Shown: positions 34,740-43,533 of the stretch, in pieces | How the letters are laid out: each line of letters opens with the position of its first letter | Numbering within the stretch: position 1 is the first letter of the stretch | NCBI GenBank assembly: GCA_023229525.1 | Contig: JALNZC010000006.1 | Coordinates: 62,001-126,000, forward strand | DNA from: Bacteroidales bacterium | GTDB lineage: Bacteria > Bacteroidota > Bacteroidia > Bacteroidales > FEN-979 | Reading direction: 5' to 3' | DNA: 64,000 nt | Made by a program: the position numbers and the translations under genes | Notes under the pieces: model-generated | Database searches by the model: none | Seen by the model: the letters and a program-made list of their open reading frames with translations, nothing else | Told to the model about the DNA's origin: nothing

Positions 34740-36128
34740 TCACAATTGCAATAATGTTATTAGTTCATCGATAACCATGGTATGTTGCTCACCTGATTTC
34801 ATATCTTTTACCGCAATATACCCCGATTGAATTTCATCCTGTCCGGCAAGTACAACATAGGGAATATTTTTTCGATTGGCGTAATCCATTTGCTTTTTAA
34901 TCTTTACCTGCTCCGGATAAATTTCAGCAGGAATGCCCGCTGCCCTGACCCGCGAAGCCAGGTTAAGACAATACTTTTCCTCATCGGCTCCGAAATTGAT
35001 AAAAAGTACCCGGGTCGATGTTACAATCGTAGACGGAAACAGGTTCAATTCAAGCATGACATCATGGATGCGGTCTGCGCCAAAAGATATACCGACTCCC
35101 GACATATCCGGTAACCCGAAAATTCCGGTCAGGTCGTCGTATCGTCCTCCGCCGCACATGCTGCCGATGGCCACATCCAGTGCATTGACCTCGATAATGG
35201 TACCTGTGTAATAATTCAGTCCGCGGGCAAGCTTGATATCAAATATGAATTTATTATTAAGATCGATTATTTTAAGAAAATCGTTTACTTTCTCAATTTC
35301 TTCAAGGCCTTTGCACCCGATTTCAGAATTCCGGAGAAAGTCAGAAAGTATTCCGGCATTGGATTTCAACATATCTTCCAGCTGAAAAATGGGTTGTAAC
35401 TTTTCTACGGCCTCCCTTGATATCCCACGTTGGATCAGTTCTTCATTGACCTTTTCCAGACCAATTTTATCCAGTTTGTCCATGGCTATCGTGATGTCGG
35501 GAAGCTTATCGGCTGCTCCTACAGCATCCGCAATACCGGCAAGGATTTTCCGGTTGTTTATCCGGATCAATACCTTGATCCCAAGCGCCGAAAAGATTGC
35601 ATCGGTGATCTGTACCAATTCTACTTCGTACAAAAGAGAATGGCTTCCGACCACATCCACATCACACTGAAAAAATTCGCGGTAACGGCCTTTCTGGGGG
35701 CGATCGGCCCGCCAGACAGGTTGTATCTGGTACCGTTTGAAAGGGAAAATCAACTCATGTTGATGCTGCACAACAAAGCGGGCAAAGGGAACAGTCAGAT
35801 CATACCGAAGGCCTTTTTCAGAGATATAAGGTGTAAGGTCTTTATAATTTTGAGATTTGAGTTCTGAATTTTGAGATTTGAGATTTAAGTTTTGAACTGC
35901 ATGCATGAAATCCCCTGAGTTCAGTATTTTAAAGAGTAATTTATCGCCTTCTTCACCATATTTTCCCATCAAGGTGGATAAATTTTCCATGGCAGGTGTT
36001 TCAATTGGTTGATAACCAAACATCTGAAAGACATTTCGAATGGTCTCAAAAATAAAATTCCGGCGAATCATTTCGACCGGATTGAAATCGCGAGTCCCTT
36101 TAGGAATTGATGGTTTTGGTAAAGACAT
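34740..36128 (-). CDS. hisS: Histidyl-tRNA synthetase
   Basis: HisRS charges tRNA-His. The 462-residue class II synthetase has motif 1 region (PKGTRDFNPVEMIRRNFIFE), YGEEGDKLLFKI, motif 2 (ISEKGLRYDLTVPFARFV, then RYQIQPVWRADRPQKGRYREF), the LARGLNYYTG histidine motif, GGGRYDDL and the C-terminal anticodon domain. Residues about 77-95 (QNLNLKSQNSELKSQN) are encoded by an in-frame 7-bp repeat array (35844-35899) at a variable loop. The ATG at 36128 is used; a TTG two codons upstream is rejected. A promoter lies at 36145-36177. Confidence 0.96.
   Translation of the reverse strand: MSLPKPSIPKGTRDFNPVEMIRRNFIFETIRNVFQMFGYQPIETPAMENLSTLMGKYGEEGDKLLFKILNSGDFMHAVQNLNLKSQNSELKSQNYKDLTPYISEKGLRYDLTVPFARFVVQHQHELIFPFKRYQIQPVWRADRPQKGRYREFFQCDVDVVGSHSLLYEVELVQITDAIFSALGIKVLIRINNRKILAGIADAVGAADKLPDITIAMDKLDKIGLEKVNEELIQRGISREAVEKLQPIFQLEDMLKSNAGILSDFLRNSEIGCKGLEEIEKVNDFLKIIDLNNKFIFDIKLARGLNYYTGTIIEVNALDVAIGSMCGGGRYDDLTGIFGLPDMSGVGISFGADRIHDVMLELNLFPSTIVTSTRVLFINFGADEEKYCLNLASRVRAAGIPAEIYPEQVKIKKQMDYANRKNIPYVVLAGQDEIQSGYIAVKDMKSGEQHTMVIDELITLLQL
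35844..35899. repeat. 7-bp repeat array inside hisS, unit TGAGATT (complement AATCTCA)
   Basis: Eight 7-bp units (TGAGATT, TGAGTTC, TGAATTT, TAAGTTT and similar on the plus strand) fill part of a loop-coding region of hisS without breaking the frame. The unit family resembles the non-coding array at 38004-38073 and the one in the glycosyltransferase gene at 40032-40073. Confidence 0.8.
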
Positions 36129-36144
36129 CCACAACTATTTTTTA

Positions 36145-36177
36145 CAAATATAGTAAGTTTCAGATTACTGCTTTCAA
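36145..36177 (-). promoter_or_regulatory. hisS promoter
   Basis: On the minus strand TTG (36175-36177) and, after 22 bp, TATATTTG (36145-36152) match the Bacteroidota promoter, 17 bp before the ATG. Confidence 0.5.
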
Positions 36178-36207
36178 GTTTATCCAGGTAAAAATATCAC
36201 ATGAAGC

Positions 36208-36305
36208 TGTATCCAGCATCCTGCATCCTGCATCTAGTGTCCAGTATCCAGCATCCTGTATCCTGTATCCTGTATCCTGCATCCTGCATCCCGGCTCCTG
36301 CATCT
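36208..36305. repeat. 7-bp tandem array, unit WGYATCC, 14 units
   Basis: Fourteen contiguous 7-bp units (TGTATCC, AGCATCC, TGCATCC, with AGTGTCC and CGGCTCC variants) fill the hisS-ettA spacer, ending 17 bp before the ettA stop codon. The same unit family occurs at 38094-38233 and, in inverse orientation, at 63492-63562. Confidence 0.92.
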
Positions 36306-36321
36306 GCGAACGAAGTGAGCA

Positions 36322-37998
36322 TTATGCTTTCAGTTTCTTATATTTAATCCTGTGCGGAGCATCATCTCCCAATCGTTTTTTCTTATTTTCTTCGTAATCC
36401 GAATAAGATCCTTCAAAAAAGCAAATCTGTGAATCACCTTCAAAAGCAAGAATATGGCTTGCAATTCGGTCGAGGAACAAGCGATCGTGGGAGATGATCA
36501 CGGCACAACCGGCAAAATTATCAAGTCCTTCTTCGAGGGCACGGAGTGTATTAACATCGATGTCGTTGGTAGGTTCGTCAAGCAGGAGCACATTGGCTTC
36601 TTCTTTCAGGGTTAGGGCCAGATGGAGACGGTTACGTTCACCACCCGAAAGCACTCCACATTTTTTCTCCTGGTCGGCCCCGCTGAAATTGAATCGTGCA
36701 ACATAAGCACGGGCATTTAGCGTCCGGCCACCGATCTGCATGTTTTCAGCGCCTCCCGAAATCACCTGGAAAACCGTCTTTTCCGGATCAATAGCCGTAT
36801 GGCTCTGATCCACATACCCGATTTTGACCGTTTCGCCGATGGTAAAAGATCCCGAAATGGCTTTTTCGGCACCCATGATCATGCGGAAAAGGGTTGTTTT
36901 TCCGGCGCCGTTGGCACCTATGACACCCACAATCCCAGCGGGAGGTAATGAAAAGTTCAACCCTTCAAAAAGAAGTTTATCGTCGAATGATTTAGCGACA
37001 TTTATAGCTTCAATCACCCGGTTCCCCAAACGGGGGCCGTTGGGAATGTACAGCTCAAGACGTTCTTCTTTTTCCCTCACATCTTCGCTCATCATTTTCT
37101 CATACGCGTTCAGTCGTGCTTTCCCTTTAGCCTGCCTGGCTTTTGGTGACATCCTGACCCATTCAAGCTCGCGCTCCAGCGTTTTCCGGCGTTTGCTTTC
37201 GGTTTTTTCTTCCATCGCCAGGCGGGTGGATTTCTGTTCAAGCCATGAAGTGTAGTTTCCCTGCCAGGGGATTCCTTCGCCCCGGTCGAGTTCAAGGATC
37301 CATCCGGCTGCTTTATCGAGAAAATACCGGTCGTGTGTTATAGCAATAACAGTGCCTTTGTATTGTTGAAGATGGAGTTCAAGCCATTGTACCGATTCGG
37401 CATCAAGATGATTGGTGGGCTCATCGAGCAACAGAATGTCAGGTTCCTGTAATAATAAGCGGCACAATGCCACACGGCGACGTTCTCCACCCGATAAATT
37501 TTTAACAGGTAAATCCGGTTCGGGGCAACGAAGGGCATCCATAGCCCGTTCAAGCTTGCTGTCGAGCTCCCAGGCACTATGAAGGTCAAGCAATTCCGTA
37601 AGCTCTCCCTGGCGTTTGATGAGTTTATCCATCTCCTCATCACCCATCGATTCGGTAAATTTATTGTTTACGGCTTCATATTCCTTGAGCAAACCGACCA
37701 CCTCGCTTGCACCTTCTTCCACGATCTGCTTTACGGTTTTAGTATTATCCAATTGCGGATCCTGTTCCAGATATCCGACCGAATAACCGGGAGAAAACAC
37801 AACCTGTCCTTGGAAAGATTTTTCAATACCGGCAATAATTTTCATTAGTGTCGACTTCCCTGAACCATTCAAACCGATGATCCCGATCTTTGCGCCATAA
37901 AAGAACGAAAGATAAATGTTTTTCAGAACCTGTTTGTGGGGTGGAAAGGCCTTCGAGACACCCACCATGGAAAAGATGATTTTACGATCGTCGGACAT
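36322..37998 (-). CDS. ettA: ABC-F protein, energy-dependent translational throttle EttA
   Basis: EttA is a soluble ABC-F ATPase that binds the ribosomal E site and adjusts translation to the ATP level. The 558-residue protein has two ABC domains: Walker A GLNGSGKST with LSGGERRRVALCR and LLLDEPTNHLDAESV in the first, and GANGAGKTT with LSGGERNRLHLA and LLLDEPTNDIDV in the second. The linker arm between them contains WVRMSPKARQAKGKARLN. Length and lack of membrane segments match EttA. The start at 37998 fits (MSDDRKIIFSMVGVSK). Repeat arrays lie on both sides of the gene. Confidence 0.95.
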   Translation of the reverse strand: MSDDRKIIFSMVGVSKAFPPHKQVLKNIYLSFFYGAKIGIIGLNGSGKSTLMKIIAGIEKSFQGQVVFSPGYSVGYLEQDPQLDNTKTVKQIVEEGASEVVGLLKEYEAVNNKFTESMGDEEMDKLIKRQGELTELLDLHSAWELDSKLERAMDALRCPEPDLPVKNLSGGERRRVALCRLLLQEPDILLLDEPTNHLDAESVQWLELHLQQYKGTVIAITHDRYFLDKAAGWILELDRGEGIPWQGNYTSWLEQKSTRLAMEEKTESKRRKTLERELEWVRMSPKARQAKGKARLNAYEKMMSEDVREKEERLELYIPNGPRLGNRVIEAINVAKSFDDKLLFEGLNFSLPPAGIVGVIGANGAGKTTLFRMIMGAEKAISGSFTIGETVKIGYVDQSHTAIDPEKTVFQVISGGAENMQIGGRTLNARAYVARFNFSGADQEKKCGVLSGGERNRLHLALTLKEEANVLLLDEPTNDIDVNTLRALEEGLDNFAGCAVIISHDRLFLDRIASHILAFEGDSQICFFEGSYSDYEENKKKRLGDDAPHRIKYKKLKA

Positions 37999-38003
37999 GA
38001 TTC

Positions 38004-38073
38004 AAAGTTAAAAGTCAGAAGTTAGAAGTCAAAAAAATTTAAAACTCAAAAGTCAAATCTCAAATTTAAAACT
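38004..38073. repeat. 7-bp array, units AAAGTCA/TCAAATC, 10 units
   Basis: Ten 7-bp units (AAAGTTA, AAAGTCA, GAAGTCA, TCAAAAG, TCAAATC and related) lie just upstream of the ettA start codon. The units resemble the arrays within hisS and the glycosyltransferase gene at 40032-40073. Confidence 0.75.
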
Positions 38074-38093
38074 GTTCTAATTGATACATTTCC

Positions 38094-38233
38094 TCAATCC
38101 TCCATCCAGCATCCAGCATCCTACATCCTTTATCCAGCATCCTGCATCCTGTATCCTGCATCCTGTATCCAGCATCCTGCATCCAGCATCCTGCATCCTG
38201 TATCCAGCATCCAGTACCCAGCATCCAGCATCC
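38094..38233. repeat. 7-bp tandem array, unit WGYATCC, 20 units
   Basis: Twenty 7-bp units (AGCATCC, TGCATCC, TGTATCC, with TCCATCC, TACATCC and AGTACCC variants) run to within 7 bp of the stop codon of the glycosyltransferase gene at 38241. Confidence 0.93.
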
Positions 38234-38240
38234 AGTTTCT

Positions 38241-39401
38241 TTACCCCTGGATAAGTTTTTCGATTTTCGCCGTTTCGGTTTCCCAGTTAAAATTCCTGTG
38301 GACAAACGCAAACCCGTTTTTCGCGATTTGCTCCGATTTTTCAGGATTATTGAGCAGCAGGAGAATGTGACGGACATATTCATCGGGTGTTTGAGCCACC
38401 AGAATTTCCTCCCCGTCACGGGCATTCAGAGCCAGGAAAGCAAGTTTCGAAGTTATACAGGGGATTTGCATGGCCATCGCTTCCAGTATTTTATTCTGCA
38501 ATCCGGTACCTATTTGCATGGGCGCAATAAAAATCCTGGCCACGGCATAACAATCACGCATATCAGGAACCCATCCGCTGACCTCAACTTGCGGAGATTT
38601 GAGAACCATAACGCGGAGGTGAGGATTGGCTCCGGCGATCAGCAGCCGTAGACCCGGTTTATGGGATAAAACTTTCGGAAGGATTTCATTGACTAAAAAT
38701 TCAGCGCCCTTAATGTTGGGCGGGTAGCCCATGTTACCGGTAAAAACCAGGTCGAATTGCTTTTCTTTTATGATGGGCTTAAAAAAATCGGTGTCCACCC
38801 CATTGGCGACAACGACAATTTTTTCTCTTTCAGGATGAGGGATCAGATCGCGATCAGGCTCAGAAATGATAATTTTGTTATCAAAGGTTTCAAAAGCCAT
38901 ATGCTCATAACGGAGTAACCGTCTGTATTCGATTTTTAAAAAAGGCTTCAGATAAAAGGGAGCAGTGGCCAGTCTCCGGTCAACTCCTTTTGAAAAGACG
39001 TCCTGGTAATCAAGTGTTTTCGGTATCGGAATGTTCTTAACATATTCGGCTACACGGATCAGCTGGCAGAAAATATGATCCGGTTGATACTGATCGATAA
39101 GCTTCCGGACTTTCTTTGCCGAGGAGGCATTGTAAAAGTAGCCAACCTGTAAAGGTTTCCATGAGAATAGTGTTTTGAGAAGATTAAAAAAAATTGTAAT
39201 TTTCGAAATAGGGATAATATGAATAGCCCTGACATATTTTTTAAGCACCGGGATGGCATCTTCGTGTAAGACACCGTCATTCAAAGCACAAAGAATTATT
39301 TCATGATGCTTCGAAAGATGTTTTATCTGGTGAAAAGCCCTCAGTTTATCACCTTTTTCTGTAGGATAGGGAACCCGCGGTAAAAGAAAAAATAATCGCA
39401 T
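38241..39401 (-). CDS. Glycosyltransferase family 4-type (GT-B fold)
   Basis: The 386-residue protein has an N-terminal acceptor domain starting FFLLPRVPYPTEKGDKLRAFH, typical of sugar transferases that resemble the TIGR03087 group. The C-terminal donor domain has VFTGNMGYPPNIKGAEFLV, SGWVPDMRDCYAVARIFIAPMQIGTGLQNKILEAMA and a final helix. These fit retaining GT-B enzymes that build surface polysaccharide or lipid-linked glycans. It is 40 bp downstream of another GT-B gene and is probably co-transcribed. The donor and acceptor cannot be read from sequence. Confidence 0.88.
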   Translation of the reverse strand: MRLFFLLPRVPYPTEKGDKLRAFHQIKHLSKHHEIILCALNDGVLHEDAIPVLKKYVRAIHIIPISKITIFFNLLKTLFSWKPLQVGYFYNASSAKKVRKLIDQYQPDHIFCQLIRVAEYVKNIPIPKTLDYQDVFSKGVDRRLATAPFYLKPFLKIEYRRLLRYEHMAFETFDNKIIISEPDRDLIPHPEREKIVVVANGVDTDFFKPIIKEKQFDLVFTGNMGYPPNIKGAEFLVNEILPKVLSHKPGLRLLIAGANPHLRVMVLKSPQVEVSGWVPDMRDCYAVARIFIAPMQIGTGLQNKILEAMAMQIPCITSKLAFLALNARDGEEILVAQTPDEYVRHILLLLNNPEKSEQIAKNGFAFVHRNFNWETETAKIEKLIQG

Positions 39402-39440
39402 GAAAATGACTTGAAGAAAGCAAAAATATAAAAAACTGTA

Positions 39441-40679
39441 TTACGGGGCGAGTTGTTTGTAAAAACCACAAAGTTTTCGGATCAAAATCTCTGAATCATA
39501 TTTGGTTTCAATAAGCTTGCGCGCCTCTTTCCCAATCCGGTTACAAAGATCCGGATCACTGACGGTAATGGAAATCATTTCATAAAATTCACATGGAAGG
39601 TCGGCGATCAGGATATTTTCTCCATTCCTGTATTCTATCCCTTCAGCGCCGAGGGTGGTCGAAATAATTGTCTTCCCCAAGGCCAGTCCTTCGATAATTT
39701 TAATTCGGATCCCACTTCCTGAAAAAAGGGGAACGATCATGATGGCCTTTGAAGAAATAAATGCCCGGGCATCTTCCACTTCGCCAAGTACGATAACATT
39801 TTCAAGGTTGAGGGAAAACATCCAGGCTGGCATCTCCCTTCCTGCAATGTAATATTTCAGTGCCGGAAATTGCTTGTGGATATCCGGCCATACATTTATT
39901 AAAAACCAACGCACGCCATCCTGGTTTGGAATCCAATTCATCGCCCCCAGTGTAAAAAGGGAAGGAAATTCCCTGGTTTCAGAATTCACAAGGTAGGTTT
40001 CAGGCTTAATACCGAAAGGCAGGTCAATCACTTTTATTTTTGACTTTTGACTTTTGAGTTTTGAATTTTGATTTTGTTTATCAACCAATTCCTTGAAATA
40101 TCCGGCATCCGTCGGAGTAATAGCAATTATTCCGTCGAAGGAATGAATAATTTTTTGTTCGTATGATTTCAGGGTTTTTGCCAGATGGCGTATATACCAA
40201 CGACGCAAGGGATTGCCCGTATCTTCTGCTACCCGCTGCCAGATACGGTGTTCTATGTTGTGGGCCCGGAGGAAAATACGGGCCCCCGAATGATTGCGGA
40301 TGGTTTCGATATAAGGACTCATGAAAAGCGTTTCCAGCTGAACCACATCCCAATCTCCTGAGAGCAGAACCTCTTCCAACCTTTTCCTGAAATGTTCAGA
40401 AATAAATCGTTGAACATGGTACGATTTGCCCCTGATCAGATTGAAAAATCCATTCCATGGGTTGAGCCGTAGATCGACATCAATAAGTTCAATGGCTGTT
40501 TTATCAAGGTAGTAAGAAGGTATGTCCGCCGGTGTGATATGATATTTGAAGGAATTTACCGCGAGTACTTTTACGGTATGACCCGCTTCCGCAAGTCCTT
40601 CAATAAGCATATTCATGGCCATTGGACCGCCTTCTTTGGGAGGCCAGGGTGATTTATTGCATAAAAATAGGATTTTCAT
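39441..40679 (-). CDS. Glycosyltransferase family 4-type with repeat-encoded insert
   Basis: The 412-residue GT-B protein starts MKILFLCNKSPWPPKEGGP and has the donor-domain motifs LGAMNWIPNQDGVRWFL, SKAIMIVPLFSGSGIRIKIIEGLA and GKTIISTTLGAEGI. Residues about 203-216 (NQNSKLKSQKSKIK) correspond to six 7-bp repeats, 42 bp, exactly 14 codons, placed between the two domains. Its start overlaps the stop of the LptF/LptG-like permease by 4 bp, indicating translational coupling. With the adjacent glycosyltransferase it probably assembles a surface glycan. Confidence 0.87.
   Translation of the reverse strand: MKILFLCNKSPWPPKEGGPMAMNMLIEGLAEAGHTVKVLAVNSFKYHITPADIPSYYLDKTAIELIDVDLRLNPWNGFFNLIRGKSYHVQRFISEHFRKRLEEVLLSGDWDVVQLETLFMSPYIETIRNHSGARIFLRAHNIEHRIWQRVAEDTGNPLRRWYIRHLAKTLKSYEQKIIHSFDGIIAITPTDAGYFKELVDKQNQNSKLKSQKSKIKVIDLPFGIKPETYLVNSETREFPSLFTLGAMNWIPNQDGVRWFLINVWPDIHKQFPALKYYIAGREMPAWMFSLNLENVIVLGEVEDARAFISSKAIMIVPLFSGSGIRIKIIEGLALGKTIISTTLGAEGIEYRNGENILIADLPCEFYEMISITVSDPDLCNRIGKEARKLIETKYDSEILIRKLCGFYKQLAP
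40032..40073. repeat. In-frame 7-bp repeat array in a glycosyltransferase gene, 6 units
   Basis: Six 7-bp units (TTTGACT, TTTGAGT, TTTGAAT and TTTTATT on the plus strand) occupy 42 bp. Because 42 is divisible by three the coding frame is kept. Complementary units AAAGTCA resemble the array at 38004-38073. Confidence 0.82.
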
Positions 40680-42133
40680 ATCCGCTGTTCAGGAATTTTA
40701 AGTAGTTTATTGAAGAAGCGGGTCCATGCATCAATATCAAGCAATGAAGCGTCGTTGGTCGCTTTAAGGGTCAGAAAAATGCCGATCGGCAATAAAACAG
40801 CAGATGCGATCCACATGCCCTCCCAGGCAGGAAGGACGCCTTCGGCTGAGTATTTTTCACCCATGAATGAAATGATCCAGAAAAGAATAAAGAAAAGGGT
40901 AGAAATAACCGCAGGCATTCCCAGGCCTCCCTTCCGGATAATGGCTCCCAGCGGTGCACCGATGAAAAAAAGAAGAAAACAAGCCAGTGAGAAAGAGAAC
41001 TTTTTATGAAAGACAATCTGGTGCTTATAAACCAGTCTGCTTTTAGTGAGGAGATTATCGCGGTTGATCTCCAGGTTTTGTTTTGCAGCCATGGCTCCAT
41101 TTCTTGCAGTTTCAAGAATGACAGGACGGTCCTGCAAGGGGAAATAGGAGATGACATTGGAAATAAATTCAACGGATTTAACACTTTTCGCTGTATCCGG
41201 TCGTTTAACCGGGACGAATTTATTTGCAGCCAGCTTGTTATAAAACGGCAGGTTATTCATGTAGCTTATATCATAATTATACTTGTCGGCTTTTAATTGG
41301 GTTTTGATGGAATCGATTGCGTGACCCAACTGATTGATATTTTGCATTTCATAATTCTTCTTGAACAAATTTTCATCTGTACGCGTTAATTGAAAAGTGG
41401 AAAGGTCGAACATCTGATACTGCTCTGAAAATTTGGTCCGCTGAAAGGGCCGTGTCGTTTCATTGCCCCGCAGATCGATCCTTTCCTCATAATTGGTACC
41501 GTTATAAAGCCTGAATATCAGGAAACGTTTATCGGGTGAAAGTTCCATTTTGCCCCATTCAGCAGTCGTCAGCGAAATATTTCCCATGTGCTTGGTATGG
41601 TCGTAAACAATGACATCCCGTATGGTATTGCCATCCTTATCTTTTTCCCCGACCCTGATCACAAATCCCTCGATGCCATCATAAAACACCCCTTCTTTCA
41701 GGTTGAATGCCAGTTTTTTTTCCCGGACGTCATAAAGCAGGGATAGAAATTTAAGGTTGGCAATAGGGAGAACCACATTGGCAAAATAAAATGCCAGCAG
41801 ACTGATTGCAATAGACACGATAATAAGCGGTCGCATGATCCGGTTCAGACTGATTCCGGCTGCCTTAATGGTAACAAGTTCATAATGCTCACCCAGGTTT
41901 CCGAACGTCATCAACGACGAAAGAAGAATGGCCAACGGAAGGGCGAGAGGTACAAAAGTAGAGGAGGCATAAAAAAGCAGTTTTAGGATGATATACCATT
42001 CCAATCCCTTCCCGACAAGATCGTCGATATATTTCCATACAAATTGCATCAAAAGGATAAACAGCGCGATAAAAAAAGTCATTACAAGCGGGCCGAGGTA
42101 CGATTTTAAAAGAAACAGATCGAGTTTTTTCAT
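40676..42133 (-). CDS. LptF/LptG family permease (YjgP/YjgQ)
   Basis: The 485-residue protein matches the LPS export permease family: an N-terminal LFLLKSYLGPLVMTFFIALFILLM helix, LPLAILLSSLMTFGNLGEHYELVTIKAAGISL, a large periplasmic beta-jellyroll and three C-terminal helices. In the jellyroll, DKRFLIFRLYNGTNYEE is a family-like strand. It works with LptB (11749-12471) to lift LPS to the bridge. I cannot decide between LptF and LptG. The ATG at 42133 is chosen because the longer frame (from 42304) adds 57 polar residues with no family match and crosses the promoter region. A glycosyltransferase overlaps its end by 4 bp. Confidence 0.9.
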   Translation of the reverse strand: MKKLDLFLLKSYLGPLVMTFFIALFILLMQFVWKYIDDLVGKGLEWYIILKLLFYASSTFVPLALPLAILLSSLMTFGNLGEHYELVTIKAAGISLNRIMRPLIIVSIAISLLAFYFANVVLPIANLKFLSLLYDVREKKLAFNLKEGVFYDGIEGFVIRVGEKDKDGNTIRDVIVYDHTKHMGNISLTTAEWGKMELSPDKRFLIFRLYNGTNYEERIDLRGNETTRPFQRTKFSEQYQMFDLSTFQLTRTDENLFKKNYEMQNINQLGHAIDSIKTQLKADKYNYDISYMNNLPFYNKLAANKFVPVKRPDTAKSVKSVEFISNVISYFPLQDRPVILETARNGAMAAKQNLEINRDNLLTKSRLVYKHQIVFHKKFSFSLACFLLFFIGAPLGAIIRKGGLGMPAVISTLFFILFWIISFMGEKYSAEGVLPAWEGMWIASAVLLPIGIFLTLKATNDASLLDIDAWTRFFNKLLKIPEQRI

Positions 42134-42153
42134 AATGACTTCCCGTGCTGGTG

Positions 42154-42161
42154 CAAAGATA
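42154..42161 (-). promoter_or_regulatory. -7 element for the LptF/LptG-like gene
   Basis: The complement reads TATCTTTG, matching TAnnTTTG, 20 bp upstream of the ATG at 42133, which supports that start. Confidence 0.4.
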
Positions 42162-42217
42162 TATAATAACGTGAAGTGAATAGTTGTATTTTTGTGAACC
42201 TGATGTAAACACAGACA

Positions 42218-43429
42218 ATGATGAGATTGATTGAAGTCACCGACCGGAAGACCAGACGACAGTTTTTGAATATGGTTGATAACATTTATGCAAAGGATCC
42301 TCATTATGTGCGCCCCCTCGACCGGGAAGTTAACTCGGTTTTTGATCCGTTAAAGAACAGTTTTTTCCAGCATGGCGAAGCCATCCGATGGATACTGACC
42401 GACAATAACAATAAAGTGATCGGAAGGGTGGCCGCTTTTATCAACAAAAGAAAAGCATACACTTTTCTGCAGCCGACCGGAGGAATGGGATTTTTTGAGT
42501 GTATCGATGACCGGGAAGCGGCATTCCTTCTTTTTGATCAATGCCGCGACTGGCTGGTTGCCAGGGGGATGAAAGCCATGGATGGTCCTGTCAATTTCGG
42601 TGAAAACGACGTCAATTGGGGGCTTCTCGTTGAAGGTTTCACCCAGCCAGGGTTTGGGATGAATTATAATCCACCCTGGTACAAGGACTTTTTTGAAACG
42701 TATGGCTTCAAATTTTATTTCGAGCAGGTTTCCAACCATCTTGATCTCACAAAACCTTTTCCCGAACGGTTTTGGAAAATCGCAGAATGGTCCATGAAAA
42801 AACCGGAATTTTCATTTCATCATTTTACGTATGATCAAGCTGATAAATTCATCCGCGACATGAAGGAAATTTACGACGACGCCTGGAAATTTCATGAAAA
42901 TTTTACACCAATGGATGAATCGACCCTGCAACGTGGTCTTGAAAAAGCGAAATCGTTTGTTGACCCTGAAATGATCTGGTTCGCCTATCATGAAAAAGAA
43001 CCGGTTGCATTTCTGATCCAGTTTCCGGATGTGAACCAGATATTGAAACACCTCCACGGGAAAATACATCTGTGGAACAAAATAAAGTTCTTTTACCTGA
43101 AATATAAGAAAACCATCACCCGGACGCGTATCGTTATTATGGGGGTAAAACCAAAATATCAGCGTTATGGCCTTGAATCAGGCATATTCTGGCATCTGAA
43201 TGAAAAAATGAAAAAAAAGCCACACATCACTGAAGTAGAACTTTCATGGGTGGGCGATTTTAATCCAAAAATGCGGGCATTGCATGAATCGGTAGGTGCG
43301 ACATTTGCAAAGCGACATATAACTTATCGTAAAATATTTGCTGATAACATTGAATTTCAGCGCTCTACAATTATTCCTGTTGATACCAAAGAAAAGGCTA
43401 TAAGGATGAAAGAGCATCCGAAAAGTTAA
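42218..43429 (+). CDS. GNAT-fold protein, paralogue of the gene at 24151
   Basis: The 403-residue protein has the same two-lobed architecture as the product of 24151-25284: an opening like VTDRKTRRQFLNMVDNIYAKDPHYVRPL, a NKVIGRVAAFINKRK segment, a conserved DGPVNFGENDVNWGLLVEGF motif and a C-terminal acyl-CoA-type loop (GVKPKYQRYGLESGIFW). The family probably transfers an acyl group, but its substrate is unknown. It is divergent from the LptF/LptG-like gene and preceded by a TATTTTTG -7 element at 42187-42194. A role in lipid modification is a guess from the paralogue's context. Confidence 0.7.
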   Translation: MMRLIEVTDRKTRRQFLNMVDNIYAKDPHYVRPLDREVNSVFDPLKNSFFQHGEAIRWILTDNNNKVIGRVAAFINKRKAYTFLQPTGGMGFFECIDDREAAFLLFDQCRDWLVARGMKAMDGPVNFGENDVNWGLLVEGFTQPGFGMNYNPPWYKDFFETYGFKFYFEQVSNHLDLTKPFPERFWKIAEWSMKKPEFSFHHFTYDQADKFIRDMKEIYDDAWKFHENFTPMDESTLQRGLEKAKSFVDPEMIWFAYHEKEPVAFLIQFPDVNQILKHLHGKIHLWNKIKFFYLKYKKTITRTRIVIMGVKPKYQRYGLESGIFWHLNEKMKKKPHITEVELSWVGDFNPKMRALHESVGATFAKRHITYRKIFADNIEFQRSTIIPVDTKEKAIRMKEHPKS

Positions 43430-43466
43430 ATTTTTTCCTTTGGCCTCCCGCTTGATGAAAATTTGA

Positions 43467-43474
43467 TAACTTTG
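43467..43474 (+). promoter_or_regulatory. -7 element for the first Asp-box T9SS protein
   Basis: TAACTTTG matches TAnnTTTG 60 bp upstream of the ATG at 43534. TTTG at 43439-43442 is a possible but loosely spaced -33 element. Confidence 0.35.
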
Positions 43475-43533
43475 TACACGAAATGATTGTGGAAAAATAT
43501 TCTAACCCTCTATTAAACCAAAAACTAAAAACA

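Noticed and set aside
36208..38233. Repeat arrays considered as a CRISPR
   Set aside because: Units are 7 bp without spacers, and no cas gene is nearby.
38066..38425. 119-codon minus-strand frame with repeated GCW/GCR peptides
   Set aside because: It overlaps the glycosyltransferase gene and its repeated part is the WGYATCC array.
42134..42304. 57-residue N-terminal extension of the LptF/LptG-like permease
   Set aside because: It has no family match, crosses a -7 promoter element (42154-42161) and overlaps the divergent gene's promoter and start.
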